This document shows positions 8,915 through 16,496 of a stretch of DNA of 28,457 bases, one piece after another. The translations under genes and the position numbers were made by a program. This DNA comes from a virus: the IMG/VR virus record IMGVR_UViG_3300042314_001860, positions 1 through 28,457 of that record; one strand, given 5' to 3'. The notes under the pieces are model-generated. The model ran no database searches, had not been told where the DNA came from, and saw only the letters and a program-made list of their open reading frames with translations. Position 1 is the first letter of the stretch. The number at the start of each line of letters is the position of its first letter.

Positions 8915-9477
8915 GTATAATCCGCCACATAAAAGTCTAAGACGCGTTTAATGTGTGCAGGCAAGCTAGTAGTTGAAATGTATTCAATTTGCACAGCATT
9001 TGTGCCAGGTGCTTTAGTTGAATGAATAGCACCGTCATTTTTGCGATAGTATGTAACTAAGTCTAGTACTGCCAAACGCAGGTCTTCTGGTACTGTTTCG
9101 TATCCAGCAAAATAACTCACTTTATAACCATTGATCATTGGCTTAAATCCGCTGGGATCAATTGCTACTACAAAGTCTCCTGTTGGTACCCAGTCTGCGA
9201 ACTTGGTTAACTTAGCGTAAGTTTGGCCATAGTCTGTGCTTTGTTGAACACTGATAACTTGTGTGACAGGTGTTTCTTTTAAGATCAGCGAGCCGTAGCC
9301 TCCGTCAAATACTTCAGTTTTTGCTTCGTCGTAGTAGTCTACGAATGTGCGGCGGCAATATGTTTTTACTAGTTCGCTTACTTTTGGAATCAGTAGGTCG
9401 ATTTCTGCATCTTGATTAGTACTGGTGATGCTAGCGTATGTTTTATATTCCGCTTTTGTGATTAAATTTAGTCCCAT
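8911..9477 (-). CDS. Head-tail connector (adaptor) protein
   Basis: 188-residue protein following the capsid gene. The N-terminus (ITKAEYKTYASITSTNQDAEIDLLIPKVSELVKTYCRR) is the helical start typical of HK97 gp6 / phage_gp6-like connectors, which form a ring below the portal. A middle beta region (TEVFDGGYGSLILKETPVTQVISVQQ) and a late helical part (EDLRLAVLDLVTYYRKND) also fit that family. It ends in ATGA shared with the next gene. Tandem hairpins lie between it and the capsid gene, so its level may be set below that of the capsid protein. Confidence comes from motif pattern plus synteny. Confidence 0.8.
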   Translation of the reverse strand: MGLNLITKAEYKTYASITSTNQDAEIDLLIPKVSELVKTYCRRTFVDYYDEAKTEVFDGGYGSLILKETPVTQVISVQQSTDYGQTYAKLTKFADWVPTGDFVVAIDPSGFKPMINGYKVSYFAGYETVPEDLRLAVLDLVTYYRKNDGAIHSTKAPGTNAVQIEYISTTSLPAHIKRVLDFYVADYT

Positions 9478-9490
9478 TTAGCATACCTTT

Positions 9491-9544
9491 CTTGTTTTAT
9501 AAATGCACCAGAGTACATTTATAAAACAAGACCCCGAAGGGTCT
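9491..9544 (-). terminator. Tandem hairpins / terminator after the capsid gene
   Basis: On the minus strand AAGACCC-TTCG-GGGTCTT (9529-9544 region, 7-bp stem with a UUCG loop) is followed by GTTTTAT, a U-rich tract. A second perfect 15-bp stem, CTTGTTTTATAAATG (9491-9505) with CATTTATAAAACAAG (9516-9530), overlaps it. Likely a partial terminator or mRNA-stabilising structure behind the most abundant transcript. Confidence 0.75.
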
Positions 9545-9553
9545 TGCTGGGTA

Positions 9554-11479
9554 TTAAGCTACGAAACGTAGGGCCGAAACTGCTGGGCCTAGGTTAGTTG
9601 TAACTTGAGTCATGCCAGTACGTAGGCTAGCTACCATAACACGACGTTGTGTTTCTACTAGGTCTTGTGTGTCAACACGTAGACCGCGTTGATTACCAAC
9701 CAAGAAGTTACCTGGTGCAAAACAGATAGCGCCAACAGCGTCAGCAGCTTTGTCTGCAAATTCAGCGCTTACGATAACTGGAGTGTTACCAACTGCACCG
9801 ATTTGACCAGTTAACAGAGTGGCTTGTTGACCAACTTTGTCGACTGTTAGGAAGTTTGTGTCTTCTAGCAGGTCGTAGTAACCTTCTGTGCTTACGATGT
9901 AAACTAGTTCTGAAGGATCTAGACCCCAAGCACCTAGGTCACGACGCATAGCTTGTAGTTTTGCAACTGTCATTTTAGCAGCATCGCTGATATCTAGTGT
10001 AACTGCACTGGCGATATCATAGGTTGCTAGACCTTTAACTGGGTCTGAACCTGTACCTGCACCACGTAGCATAGCACGATCAACAGCGCGAGCAACACGG
10101 CGAACCATGGCGTCACGGATAACAGGCATAATTGCCAGTAAACTGTCTTCTTCTTCTTCGTATGCAACGTATTCGTTTGTGGCAACTTTGTATGCGTTTA
10201 GAGTGATTTCTTTTAGCGCGTGTGTTGCGTTGCTACCAGCTGAGGCTGTTGTACCGAATGCTGTGTTAGCCATCCATGTTGCAACACCAGCTTCTGGGTT
10301 CACAGGAATAGTCATCACGTTGGTTTGCATTGCAATACCACGTAGGTTAGGAGCAACAACTAAACGACGGCGAACTTCGTTTTCCATGTTTAATGAAACT
10401 TCTAGTTCCCATACATCGCTTGGCAGGTGAGCACCATACTTTTGTACCATTTCACGGCCAAACTTAGTGTCAGCTAAACCCTTACCAGCCATTTTAGCTA
10501 GGATAACAGCCTTTTCTTTGTCAGCATAAGACATTTCACCGGCTTTGCCGTCTGTGAATTGCATACGTGATTTTTGAATGGCTTCTAATTCAGCTGCCTT
10601 CTCTTTTAGGCTAGCTTCTAGGCCTGCAACCACAGACTTAGTTTCGTCGGCTTGAGCAGCAAAACGCTTCTCAACTTCGGCTAGTAGTGCTTCTGCACCA
10701 GTTGTGCTTGGTGTTGCTAGTGCAACAGCAGCTTTGATTTTTGCGTCTAGGTCAGCTTGTTGCGCATCGGCAGCAGCTTTTTCAGTAGCAGCTTTTTCTT
10801 GAGCAGCTAGCAGAGACTTAGTGGCTTGTTCGGCAGCAGCAGTAGCAGCGTCAGCCAACATTTTTTGTAGTTCTTTTGGATCCATTTTCCATTCCTCGTT
10901 AATTTCGCTTTTTGCTTCGCCGGAGGCTTCTAGCCCTTTAGCTGAGTTGCTTGGGTTAGCAAATTGCAGTTTGAAACTCTTAAATTCTTCGGCCGTGTCA
11001 AACGCCTTAGAAAGACTAAATAGTGTATTTTGATTAGCTGGAACACTCACAACTGATATTTCGTGCAGTTCCAGTTCTTTTACAACAAACAGCTCTAAGG
11101 CTGAATTATATTCCGCATCAGCGATACGGAAACCAATGCTAAAGGCGGTTAGCACGCCGTCTTTTACAAGACTAAAAACATCTCCAGCCGCTTTAGAGAT
11201 TCGGGCTTTAATCCACAAACCTTTTGCGTCAACGCGATGCTCGATCATCCTGCCGATAGGTTCACTGTGATTGTGGTATGCAAGAATTACTGGATTTTTC
11301 AAGTAGTTCTCGACACCTTTTTCCCACACGCTGGCAGGAACAATATCACCATGTCTATCAACGTCAACTGTGGATGCATAACCTTCAATGGTTACGCTTT
11401 CATCAGCTTCGTCTGCGGCAGGTAGACTGCTCTTTGTAAAAGAACTGTTTATAAACAGTACTTTACTTTTATCTACCAT
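9554..11479 (-). CDS. Prohead protease-major capsid protein fusion (HK97-type)
   Basis: 641 residues with three parts in one chain. Residues about 28-150 form a U35-like prohead protease: EGYASTVDVDRHGDIV, NPVILAYHNHSEPIG with H69, TAFSIGFRI with S114, and ELHEISVVSVPAN with E140 match the Ser-His-acid arrangement of the family. Residues about 196-310 are an Ala/Lys/Glu coiled coil, like the HK97 delta (scaffolding) domain. Residues about 320-641 form the HK97-fold capsid (LVVAPNLRGIAMQTNVMTIP, then VARAVDRAMLRGAGTG). In HK97 protease and capsid are separate genes; fused versions occur in other phages. Self-cleavage between delta domain and capsid, near residue 310-325, is expected. AAGGGG precedes the ATG. 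It sits after the portal and before the connector. Confidence 0.92.
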   Translation of the reverse strand: MVDKSKVLFINSSFTKSSLPAADEADESVTIEGYASTVDVDRHGDIVPASVWEKGVENYLKNPVILAYHNHSEPIGRMIEHRVDAKGLWIKARISKAAGDVFSLVKDGVLTAFSIGFRIADAEYNSALELFVVKELELHEISVVSVPANQNTLFSLSKAFDTAEEFKSFKLQFANPSNSAKGLEASGEAKSEINEEWKMDPKELQKMLADAATAAAEQATKSLLAAQEKAATEKAAADAQQADLDAKIKAAVALATPSTTGAEALLAEVEKRFAAQADETKSVVAGLEASLKEKAAELEAIQKSRMQFTDGKAGEMSYADKEKAVILAKMAGKGLADTKFGREMVQKYGAHLPSDVWELEVSLNMENEVRRRLVVAPNLRGIAMQTNVMTIPVNPEAGVATWMANTAFGTTASAGSNATHALKEITLNAYKVATNEYVAYEEEEDSLLAIMPVIRDAMVRRVARAVDRAMLRGAGTGSDPVKGLATYDIASAVTLDISDAAKMTVAKLQAMRRDLGAWGLDPSELVYIVSTEGYYDLLEDTNFLTVDKVGQQATLLTGQIGAVGNTPVIVSAEFADKAADAVGAICFAPGNFLVGNQRGLRVDTQDLVETQRRVMVASLRTGMTQVTTNLGPAVSALRFVA

Positions 11480-11493
11480 AATACCCCTTTGTG

Positions 11494-12678
11494 TTATTCC
11501 TTGGCGGAGGCGGGACGTCCTCCAGTGCTAGGATTTGCGGCTGAACCTGCAATGTTTGCAGGAATTCGTAAATCATCATTGCCGGCTTTGGCTTCATAGC
11601 GCAACTCTAGTCGGGCTTCGTTGGCTGAAATAATACCAGCGTTTACCAATGTTGAGTGATATGCGGCAATGTCTTTTAATTCTGGCTGCAGGGCACTAAC
11701 GGAGCTGGTAATAGCTTCTACGTCGTAACCAAAGTAGCGTTCTACAGCACTAATAAACTTGCGGTTCATTGGCAGTACTGTTTCTAAATAGAATAGTCGA
11801 AGGTTTGGCGAAATGTTGGCATTGTTGCCGCCTTGCAGCAAGATTGGAGGCACGCCAACAGCTTGCATGATTTTTTCGCCATGAGTTTTGATGCTGACAT
11901 CAAAATCCATGTCACGGAAATTGGTTTCGGCTAGCTGATGTGGCTTTAGGCCTGAATCCAAGATCACTGGTCGCTTGCCACCGTTTTTAACGTTGTACTT
12001 TTGCAACCAGTAGGCAATTGTTTTTTCTTTGGCAACTTGCGACAAGGTGTTGTCTGTGGTAAGTACTAGTCCAAACACAGCACCGTTATCAAAGAAGTTT
12101 TCTTGAAAGGTTTGCATTGAATACAGCAATTTAACGCTGCGATCTGCACTTTCCAGTCTGCTTGATCCACGATAGATACTATCCGAACTCAAATCACGGA
12201 AGTAAAAAACTTCAGACTCTTTGAAGTCTACCAATCCATTGTAGCGAAAGCCACGAATAAATGTTTTGGTGTCAGTCATGATTTCTACTTTGTCTGCAGG
12301 CAGGTGGTACATAAAAGTACCGTCAAAGTGTACGAAAGCATTGCCTTCTAGTACGAAATCTGTGAACAGTGCACTGCGAAAGTCTTGTGCACTTTGATAA
12401 GGGTTAGGTCGAAAGTTAAGCAGGGTGTTTAATGTTTTTTGGCGAATGCCAGCAACAACACCATCGTGTACTTTGTCTTTGACGTCATAGTCTAGGCTGG
12501 CTGCTGCGTTTACTAGTAAACTAACACTTCGATTAACTGCTTCTAACTTCTGAAAGCTTTGAAAGTAGGTGAGTTTTGCATCTGTACCAACTTGCGTGCC
12601 AGCATCTTGTGCAATGCGTTCTTGTGCAGGATTCAACTTTTGGCGAATCCAGTCTTGTGATTTTGCTATCCAACTCAT
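11494..12678 (-). CDS. Portal protein (HK97 family)
   Basis: 394-residue portal, the dodecameric DNA channel at one capsid vertex. The start MSWIAKSQDWIRQKL, the LLNFRPNPYQSAQDFRSALFTDFVLEGNAFVHFDG region and the GVPPILLQGGNNANISPNLRLFYLETVLPMNRKF region are hallmark patterns of HK97-type portals (family knowledge). Length agrees with the family (about 390-430). It has an AAGGA ribosome binding site, follows the HNH gene by 9 nt and precedes the protease-capsid gene by 14 nt, so these are one operon driven from the 13151-13179 promoter or from upstream. Confidence 0.92.
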   Translation of the reverse strand: MSWIAKSQDWIRQKLNPAQERIAQDAGTQVGTDAKLTYFQSFQKLEAVNRSVSLLVNAAASLDYDVKDKVHDGVVAGIRQKTLNTLLNFRPNPYQSAQDFRSALFTDFVLEGNAFVHFDGTFMYHLPADKVEIMTDTKTFIRGFRYNGLVDFKESEVFYFRDLSSDSIYRGSSRLESADRSVKLLYSMQTFQENFFDNGAVFGLVLTTDNTLSQVAKEKTIAYWLQKYNVKNGGKRPVILDSGLKPHQLAETNFRDMDFDVSIKTHGEKIMQAVGVPPILLQGGNNANISPNLRLFYLETVLPMNRKFISAVERYFGYDVEAITSSVSALQPELKDIAAYHSTLVNAGIISANEARLELRYEAKAGNDDLRIPANIAGSAANPSTGGRPASAKE

Positions 12679-12687
12679 TGTTTTTCC

Positions 12688-13119
12688 TTAAATAAATCGT
12701 GAGAAAAACGAGTTGTGCGTGCTTGTGGGTACGGCTTTATCACCATTGACGTGCTTTGATCGCTGGAGTTCGATCCAACGCTGCTGTTTAGGTTCGGAAC
12801 CTACTGGCGGAGCTTTGCCATATATTGAGTGCAGCGCTACATGATGCGGATTACAAAGGGTGTAAACTTTATCATATAACTCTGTATGGTGCTCAGCAAT
12901 AAATTCATCACGAACAGCTAAAATGCCTTCGTCTGTTGATATATCGTAACCTTTGTGCGCAGACCACGTTTCTAACAAGATTGTGATTGAGTGTAGGTGA
13001 TGAAGTTCCAGGTCTTTGTTTGTGTCGCAAACAAAGCACTGAGGTTTTTTATCGTATGCCGCCTTGGCTTTGTCGCGAACCCACTTTACTGGGATACGAT
13101 TGTTTGTGTTCTTGGCCAT
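12688..13119 (-). CDS. HNH endonuclease
   Basis: 143 residues. C28-F-V-C31, the H40-H41 pair after DLEL, then C89-N-P-H92-H93 with H97 give a zinc-bound beta-beta-alpha HNH metal site. HNH proteins beside the terminase are common in long-tailed phages and can be needed for cos cleavage or packaging; the same fold also occurs in homing nucleases. Here it lies between the large terminase and the portal, with its own sigma-70 promoter 32 nt upstream, and is followed directly by the portal. That placement favours a packaging role over a selfish element, though this is inference. The ATG at 13119 has an AAGG-type binding site somewhat far upstream. Confidence 0.88.
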   Translation of the reverse strand: MAKNTNNRIPVKWVRDKAKAAYDKKPQCFVCDTNKDLELHHLHSITILLETWSAHKGYDISTDEGILAVRDEFIAEHHTELYDKVYTLCNPHHVALHSIYGKAPPVGSEPKQQRWIELQRSKHVNGDKAVPTSTHNSFFSRFI

Positions 13120-13150
13120 TTTTTACTTGGACCTTCTTGAGATTACTAGT

Positions 13151-13179
13151 ATTATACATGGTATGCATCAAAAAGTCAA
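13151..13179 (-). promoter_or_regulatory. Sigma-70 promoter for the HNH-portal-capsid operon
   Basis: Minus strand TTGACT (13174-13179), 17-nt spacer, TATAAT (13151-13156). It lies between the large terminase stop and the HNH start and gives a short leader. Confidence 0.8.
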
Positions 13180-13214
13180 TACCAGAATTTATGTTGCAGG
13201 TAGAGTATTTTGAC

Positions 13215-13243
13215 TTGAACAACCAATCCAAACCGTGTATAAT
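13215..13243 (+). promoter_or_regulatory. Plus-strand promoter facing into terL (antisense)
   Basis: TTGAAC (13215-13220), exactly 17 nt, TATAAT (13238-13243) on the plus strand. The next plus-strand sequence is the complement of the terminase large gene and no plus-strand gene follows, so any transcript would be antisense to terL. It is back to back with the HNH promoter. Confidence 0.6.
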
Positions 13244-13265
13244 AGAATATTAAGTACAATACCGT

Positions 13266-14552
13266 TTACAATGTATATGTATAAAGAGCATAACGAATCG
13301 CATCAGCCATGTGAGAATAGTCATCATGCTTGGGACGCTCACGTTGTAAGCCTTCTTTGGTATCCCAACGATACTGGTCAAACACCGCTAAACAATGTGT
13401 GCAGTGTGGTGCTACCTTTAAACGACCCTGAGCTACCAGTGTTTGTACATATGCAATTCCAGGTAACACGTCCTTTTTAGCCTTGGTTGAAGCCAGGTCG
13501 TAGATGTATGCCAGGTCCGATGCAAACTGTGCAGCAGCCGAGTCAATAAAAATGGTTTCCACACCCCAACGCCCACACAGCTCCGCAAACGCACTGGCAT
13601 GATCAGCTGTGGTAGCTTCGTTTTTCAAGTACTCGTCAACAATCCAAAACACATCCCCAACCATATCGTACACAATAACCACAAACGCAGTATAATCACG
13701 ATAGCCAGGGTCGCAGCCAGCTATAGCTTCACCACGCAGGTCAACCGGCGGTTCGCAAACATCGGTAGCCGCTAGGCTATAAATCTGACCCTCAAACACA
13801 GTAAACGATGCCAAGTACTCTTGTTCAAATTCAGCACGCGACATTGACCTGCGTGCTTCAGCAACATCAGACTCTTGCATGCGCGTGTTCTCCGAATAAT
13901 CCGCTTGCAGGCTCACCCACTCTGGAAATTCACTGCTGAAACCACGATTCCAAAACTGGCTGAACCAGTTGTTGCGACCACGTGGTGTTGAAATAAAAAT
14001 TGCCTTAGCACCAGGCTTGTCTAGTGTGGGTCTGAGTGCGACGTTGAATGCGGCTTCACCATCCGATCCAAGCGCTGCTTCGTCAAATATAATAAGATCG
14101 TAACTGCGACCCACACAACTATCCACAGTACTCAACGAACCCATACGAATAGTCGACCCATTGTCCAACTCAATTATTTTGTCTTTTAAGTTATCTCTGG
14201 CAACTTCTAGGTCAAAGTGCTTGATTAGTCGGCGCTGTAGTTCAAACGATATTCCCGACAAGTTATAGTTGGGCGACATGATCAACACATTCGACCCAGG
14301 TACTAAACTCACCAATTGGCCTACCACGTTGGCTATGTAGGTTTTGCCAAGTCTGCGCGCTAGCGCAGCGCACACAAAACGGTACTTGGGGTCGTTGATG
14401 GCATTGATTAGTGCGGTTTGGGGTCTGTTGATGGTTTCATAAATGCCTAATAACTTCAAGTAGTTGACGATGGGTAACTTAATAAAACGAGTTTGTGCTG
14501 CGAATTCCACAATGTGTTCGCACTCAACATCTGGTCGGCTAATGGTTAGCAT
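13266..14552 (-). CDS. terL: Terminase large subunit
   Basis: 428-residue packaging motor. The ATPase half carries a deviant Walker A (ARRLGKT, residues 65-71), Walker B (LIIFDE, 153-158) and an FISTP coupling-type motif (187-190). The nuclease half carries the RNase H-like acidic residues D281 (CDPGYRD), D337 (IFIDSAA) and D410/D411 with D417 (DDYSHMADAIRYAL). It hydrolyses ATP to pump DNA into the prohead and cuts concatemers at the portal. Its ATG overlaps the small subunit stop by one base (TAATG), so expression is coupled. Length is near the short end of the family but all catalytic motifs are present. Confidence 0.95.
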   Translation of the reverse strand: MLTISRPDVECEHIVEFAAQTRFIKLPIVNYLKLLGIYETINRPQTALINAINDPKYRFVCAALARRLGKTYIANVVGQLVSLVPGSNVLIMSPNYNLSGISFELQRRLIKHFDLEVARDNLKDKIIELDNGSTIRMGSLSTVDSCVGRSYDLIIFDEAALGSDGEAAFNVALRPTLDKPGAKAIFISTPRGRNNWFSQFWNRGFSSEFPEWVSLQADYSENTRMQESDVAEARRSMSRAEFEQEYLASFTVFEGQIYSLAATDVCEPPVDLRGEAIAGCDPGYRDYTAFVVIVYDMVGDVFWIVDEYLKNEATTADHASAFAELCGRWGVETIFIDSAAAQFASDLAYIYDLASTKAKKDVLPGIAYVQTLVAQGRLKVAPHCTHCLAVFDQYRWDTKEGLQRERPKHDDYSHMADAIRYALYTYTL

Positions 14553-15028
14553 TAGACTCCTTCACCACTAATAAGACGTGACACCAGCTGCGAATACTTT
14601 GATCCGTCTAGTCCTTCATTGATTTGAACGTTTACTTGTTTGCTGGGGCCGCCTGGACCCTGACGCAGTTTTTCCAACTGAATTTCACGGTCTAACAAGT
14701 CCATCGACATTTTATGCGATATTTGTAGCAGCTCAGCAATATCCTTGGTGCTGCCAGTTTGGGATTCATGCAGCTCTTGAAACTTTTGTTTGAGCAGTGC
14801 GTCCATGGCAGCACGCATTTGAAACTTGTTGTTGTAGCCAGTGTCCATGAACACATGGTCGATATACGCTTTGACCTCGCGTCGGGCTAAGATCTCGGTG
14901 ACCAGTGTTGGAGCCAAGTCCAGCTCATCAGCCACACGTCGGGCGTCACATAGTTGCAGGTAGCAGTTGGCCACTTCCAACATTTCTGGGGCAATTTGCA
15001 GTGTTTCAGCAGGTAGGTTTTGTTGCAT
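14552..15028 (-). CDS. terS: Terminase small subunit
   Basis: 158 residues upstream of and overlapping the large subunit. The N-terminal half is a helix-turn-helix segment (LQLCDARRVADELDLAPTLVTEILARREVKAYID), as used by small terminases to bind cos or pac DNA. The central helices (YNNKFQMRAAMDALLKQKFQEL, TSTKDIAELLQISHKMSMDLLDREIQLEKL) would form the oligomerisation coiled coil. The last 30 residues are looser (GPGGPSKQVNVQINEG) and may contact the large subunit. AAAGGATACCCT precedes the ATG and a sigma-70-like promoter ends 18 nt upstream, making this the first gene of the late operon. The predicted recognition site would lie nearby, perhaps in 15029-15400. Confidence 0.88.
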   Translation of the reverse strand: MQQNLPAETLQIAPEMLEVANCYLQLCDARRVADELDLAPTLVTEILARREVKAYIDHVFMDTGYNNKFQMRAAMDALLKQKFQELHESQTGSTKDIAELLQISHKMSMDLLDREIQLEKLRQGPGGPSKQVNVQINEGLDGSKYSQLVSRLISGEGV

Positions 15029-15046
15029 AGGGTATCCTTTGGGGCA

Positions 15047-15076
15047 ATTATACCATGGGGGCGGGTGATCTCACAA
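15047..15076 (-). promoter_or_regulatory. Promoter of the late (terminase) operon
   Basis: Minus strand TTGTGA (15071-15076), 18-nt spacer ending in TGG, TATAAT (15047-15052). The 18-nt spacing and TGG-TATAAT match the repeated minus-strand promoter modules of the early region, so the same factors may control both. Confidence 0.8.
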
Positions 15077-15091
15077 GTGGATTTTTTTAGT

Positions 15092-15149
15092 GGGGTTTGG
15101 GTCAGTTGGGATGATTTGGGACGATGGGGACGATGGGGGCGGTTTAGGG
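15092..15149 (+). other. G-quadruplex-forming motif (seven G-runs)
   Basis: Within the 372-bp gap between terS and the first plus-strand gene the plus strand has seven runs of three or more G (starting at 15092, 15099, 15108, 15118, 15126, 15135 and 15147), all separated by loops of 3-7 nt. This satisfies the canonical G3+N1-7 rule several times over. It lies upstream of both divergent promoters, so neither transcribes it. It is a candidate DNA signal such as a packaging or replication site (inference). Confidence 0.75.
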
Positions 15150-15258
15150 TCGGCTGAGGCATGGTACGGCACCCAGATGGTTTTCGAATTTTTACCCAAT
15201 AGGCCGCGTGTGGGTGGGTACATAGGCATAGGTGTAAACTTTAGTCTACTAACCGCCC

Positions 15259-15353
15259 CTAGTACCTTTGTTTGTAAACCTACTATATTATGAGTACTTT
15301 TGTTTCCTAACAGATTTGTGAACCAACTAGCTAACATGTAACAGTTTGTAACA
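15259..15353 (+). repeat. Degenerate intergenic repeat and paired TGTAACA sites
   Basis: ACCTTTGTTTG and GAGTACTTTTGTTT are diverged copies of the TACTTTTGTTTGC motif repeated elsewhere. Two TGTAACA heptamers at 15337 and 15347 lie exactly 10 bp apart, one helical turn, immediately upstream of the first plus-strand promoter. They probably form an operator. Confidence 0.6.
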
Positions 15354-15366
15354 ATCTAAAAAACTG

Positions 15367-15394
15367 TTGACCACTTGCAAAAGCATGATATAAT
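15367..15394 (+). promoter_or_regulatory. First plus-strand promoter, predicted leaderless start
   Basis: TTGACC (15367-15372), 16-nt spacer ending in TGA, TATAAT (15389-15394). The ATG at 15401 is 6 nt after the -10, exactly where transcription should begin. Confidence 0.8.
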
Positions 15395-15400
15395 AAACCC

Positions 15401-15565
15401 ATGACAACGAAACAACAAGCCATTGATGCTATCATGGCACATGACCCCAAAGCCTACAGCATTGTTCAACATGACGAAAAAAACTTTTCTGCTGTTGTTG
15501 GGCGTGCTATTGCATATTATGTTATAATTGATGGTGTAATCACTGGAGATGTTTGGTATGAATAA
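15401..15565 (+). CDS. Small unknown protein, predicted leaderless
   Basis: 54 residues: MTTKQQAIDAIMAHDPKAYS, then an IVQHDEKNFSAVVGRAIAYY segment and an acidic end. No family is recognised. The ATG is 6 nt downstream of TATAAT, so the mRNA probably starts at the initiator codon without a ribosome binding site. It overlaps the following 30-residue gene by 8 nt (ATG at 15558), which supports both as real. First gene of the plus-strand block, so probably expressed early. Confidence 0.65.
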   Translation: MTTKQQAIDAIMAHDPKAYSIVQHDEKNFSAVVGRAIAYYVIIDGVITGDVWYE

Positions 15566-15650
15566 ACGTGAATTTTTTGATGCGCTTGGCTTTGCGGCTT
15601 GCATTGCCCTGCCCTTTGTGATATACTTTGCTTTTGTAATGAAACCCTGA
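15558..15650 (+). CDS. 30-residue membrane peptide
   Basis: Starts inside the end of the previous gene (8-nt overlap) and encodes a short basic N-terminus (MNKREF) followed by one hydrophobic helix, ALGFAACIALPFVIYFAFVM, at about residues 9-28. One membrane span is likely. It is followed 13 nt later by the GcrA-like gene. No family is known to me. The overlap and clear hydrophobic span make it plausible despite its size. Confidence 0.55.
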   Translation: MNKREFFDALGFAACIALPFVIYFAFVMKP

Positions 15651-15663
15651 AAGGAAAATTGAA

Positions 15664-15987
15664 ATGACTGCTAAAACTGTGAACTATACCCCTGAGCAAA
15701 CCCTGCAAATGGTTGCCGACTATCAAGCCGGTAAAACTGTGGAAACCATTGCTGAAGCATTGGGCAAAACTGTCCGGTCGGTTGTTGCAAAACTCAGCCG
15801 TGAAAAAGTTTATGTGGCTAAGACTTATGTTTCAAAAACTGGTGAGGCTGTTGTGAAAAAAGATGTTGTTGCCGATTACATTGGTGATGCCTTGGGCTTG
15901 GGTGAAGCTGATGTTGAATCGCTGACAAAAGCCAACAAAACAGCATTGAAAGCCATTGCGGATTTCATCAAGGCTGAAAAGACCTGA
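15664..15987 (+). CDS. GcrA-like small DNA-binding protein, paralogue 1
   Basis: 107 residues. NYTPEQTLQMVADYQAGKTV, then IAEALGKTVRSVVAKLSRE, form a helix-turn-helix that closely resembles the N-terminus of GcrA-type regulators (pattern: YT-E...L..LY..G.....IA..LG-..R-AV..KL.RL). A basic segment (YVAKTYVSKTGEAVVKKD) and a C-terminal helix follow. GcrA in Alphaproteobacteria binds sigma-70 at methylated promoters; whether this relative does so is not known. Ribosome binding site AAAGGA lies 9 nt upstream. It is one of four paralogues in this window (20347, 22037, and 24412 on the minus strand). A short hairpin follows the stop. A transcription factor or nucleoid role is inferred. Confidence 0.75.
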   Translation: MTAKTVNYTPEQTLQMVADYQAGKTVETIAEALGKTVRSVVAKLSREKVYVAKTYVSKTGEAVVKKDVVADYIGDALGLGEADVESLTKANKTALKAIADFIKAEKT

Positions 15988-15995
15988 TAGATTGT

Positions 15996-16012
15996 AGGGG
16001 ATTGCATCCCCT
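15996..16012 (+). terminator. Short terminator-like hairpin overlapping a promoter
   Basis: AGGGGA (15996-16001), TTGCA loop, TCCCCT (16007-16012), then GCTTTTGT. The loop and right arm also hold the -35 of the next promoter (TTGCAT, 16002-16007), so termination and initiation overlap here. Confidence 0.6.
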
Positions 16013-16030
16013 GCTTTTGTGTGATATAAT
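16002..16030 (+). promoter_or_regulatory. Sigma-70 promoter
   Basis: TTGCAT (16002-16007), 17-nt spacer ending in TGA, TATAAT (16025-16030), upstream of the gene at 16053 with a GGAG binding site. Confidence 0.75.
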
Positions 16031-16052
16031 TGTTTTTTAACTGGAGAATACT

Positions 16053-16364
16053 ATGAAATTGACAGCCGCTGAAAAAACTATCCGCAAATTGTTCAAACAA
16101 GACCTGGCCCAGGCTAAGGGACAAGTTTTCACTGATGAGGACTTTAGCATTACTGTGGTGGTTGTGCCTGCGTGTGGGCGTTTAGACTCGGCCTTTGTGC
16201 ATGTTGCCGTGGCACAATGTAGCTCAGGCGACGCATTCAAGCGCAAGCGCGGCGAACTGGTTGCGCTTGAGCGTTGGGCTGATGGTTGCGTGTTGAGCGT
16301 TCGCCGTAACGGGCGCACATTGGCCGATGTGTCCACGGATATGATGGAATTTTTGACAATGTAA
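16053..16364 (+). CDS. Conserved-looking small phage protein, unknown function
   Basis: 103 residues. A charged N-terminal helix (MKLTAAEKTIRKLFKQDLAQ) is followed by a beta-like stretch (ITVVVVPACGRLDSAFVHVAVAQC), a basic FKRKRGEL segment, then ALERWADGC. The pattern recalls small phage proteins that carry a core F-KRKRG-....L..W, seen from memory and not assigned a function. It is more GC-rich than most of the neighbouring plus-strand genes. It is preceded by a sigma-70 promoter and GGAG, and followed 9 nt after its stop by the covarying repeat hairpin. No catalytic motif is visible. Confidence 0.6.
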   Translation: MKLTAAEKTIRKLFKQDLAQAKGQVFTDEDFSITVVVVPACGRLDSAFVHVAVAQCSSGDAFKRKRGELVALERWADGCVLSVRRNGRTLADVSTDMMEFLTM

Positions 16365-16373
16365 TCTTTTGTT

Positions 16374-16403
16374 TGCAAACCAAATGTAATACTTTGGTTT
16401 GCA
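16374..16403 (+). repeat. Covarying intergenic hairpin, copy A2
   Basis: TGCAAACCAAA (16374-16384), 8-nt loop TGTAATAC, TTTGGTTTGCA (16393-16403): a perfect 11-bp dyad. In copy A3 the centre is CAAACAAAA with a matching partner, so bases change in pairs. Confidence 0.75.
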
Positions 16404-16435
16404 GCCGCGCCCAGCCCATATATCAGCGTATCCAT

Positions 16436-16455
16436 ATATAAGCATATGCTTATAT
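16436..16455 (+). repeat. 20-bp perfect palindrome
   Basis: ATATAAGCATATGCTTATAT is a perfect palindrome inserted between the hairpin and minus-promoter modules in this copy only. It may be an extra operator or a cruciform site; no binding protein can be named. Confidence 0.65.
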
Positions 16456-16466
16456 GTGGGCGCCAA

Positions 16467-16496
16467 ATTATACCATACAATTTGGGCACGTGTCAA
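16467..16496 (-). promoter_or_regulatory. Repeated minus-strand promoter B2
   Basis: Minus strand TTGACA (16491-16496), 18-nt spacer ending in TGG, TATAAT (16467-16472). It faces back toward the preceding plus-strand gene and the A2 hairpin. Confidence 0.8.

Noticed and set aside
15090-15293. Open frames across the terS upstream region on both strands
   Set aside because: They are low-complexity Gly or Pro products of the G-rich tract with no start signals.
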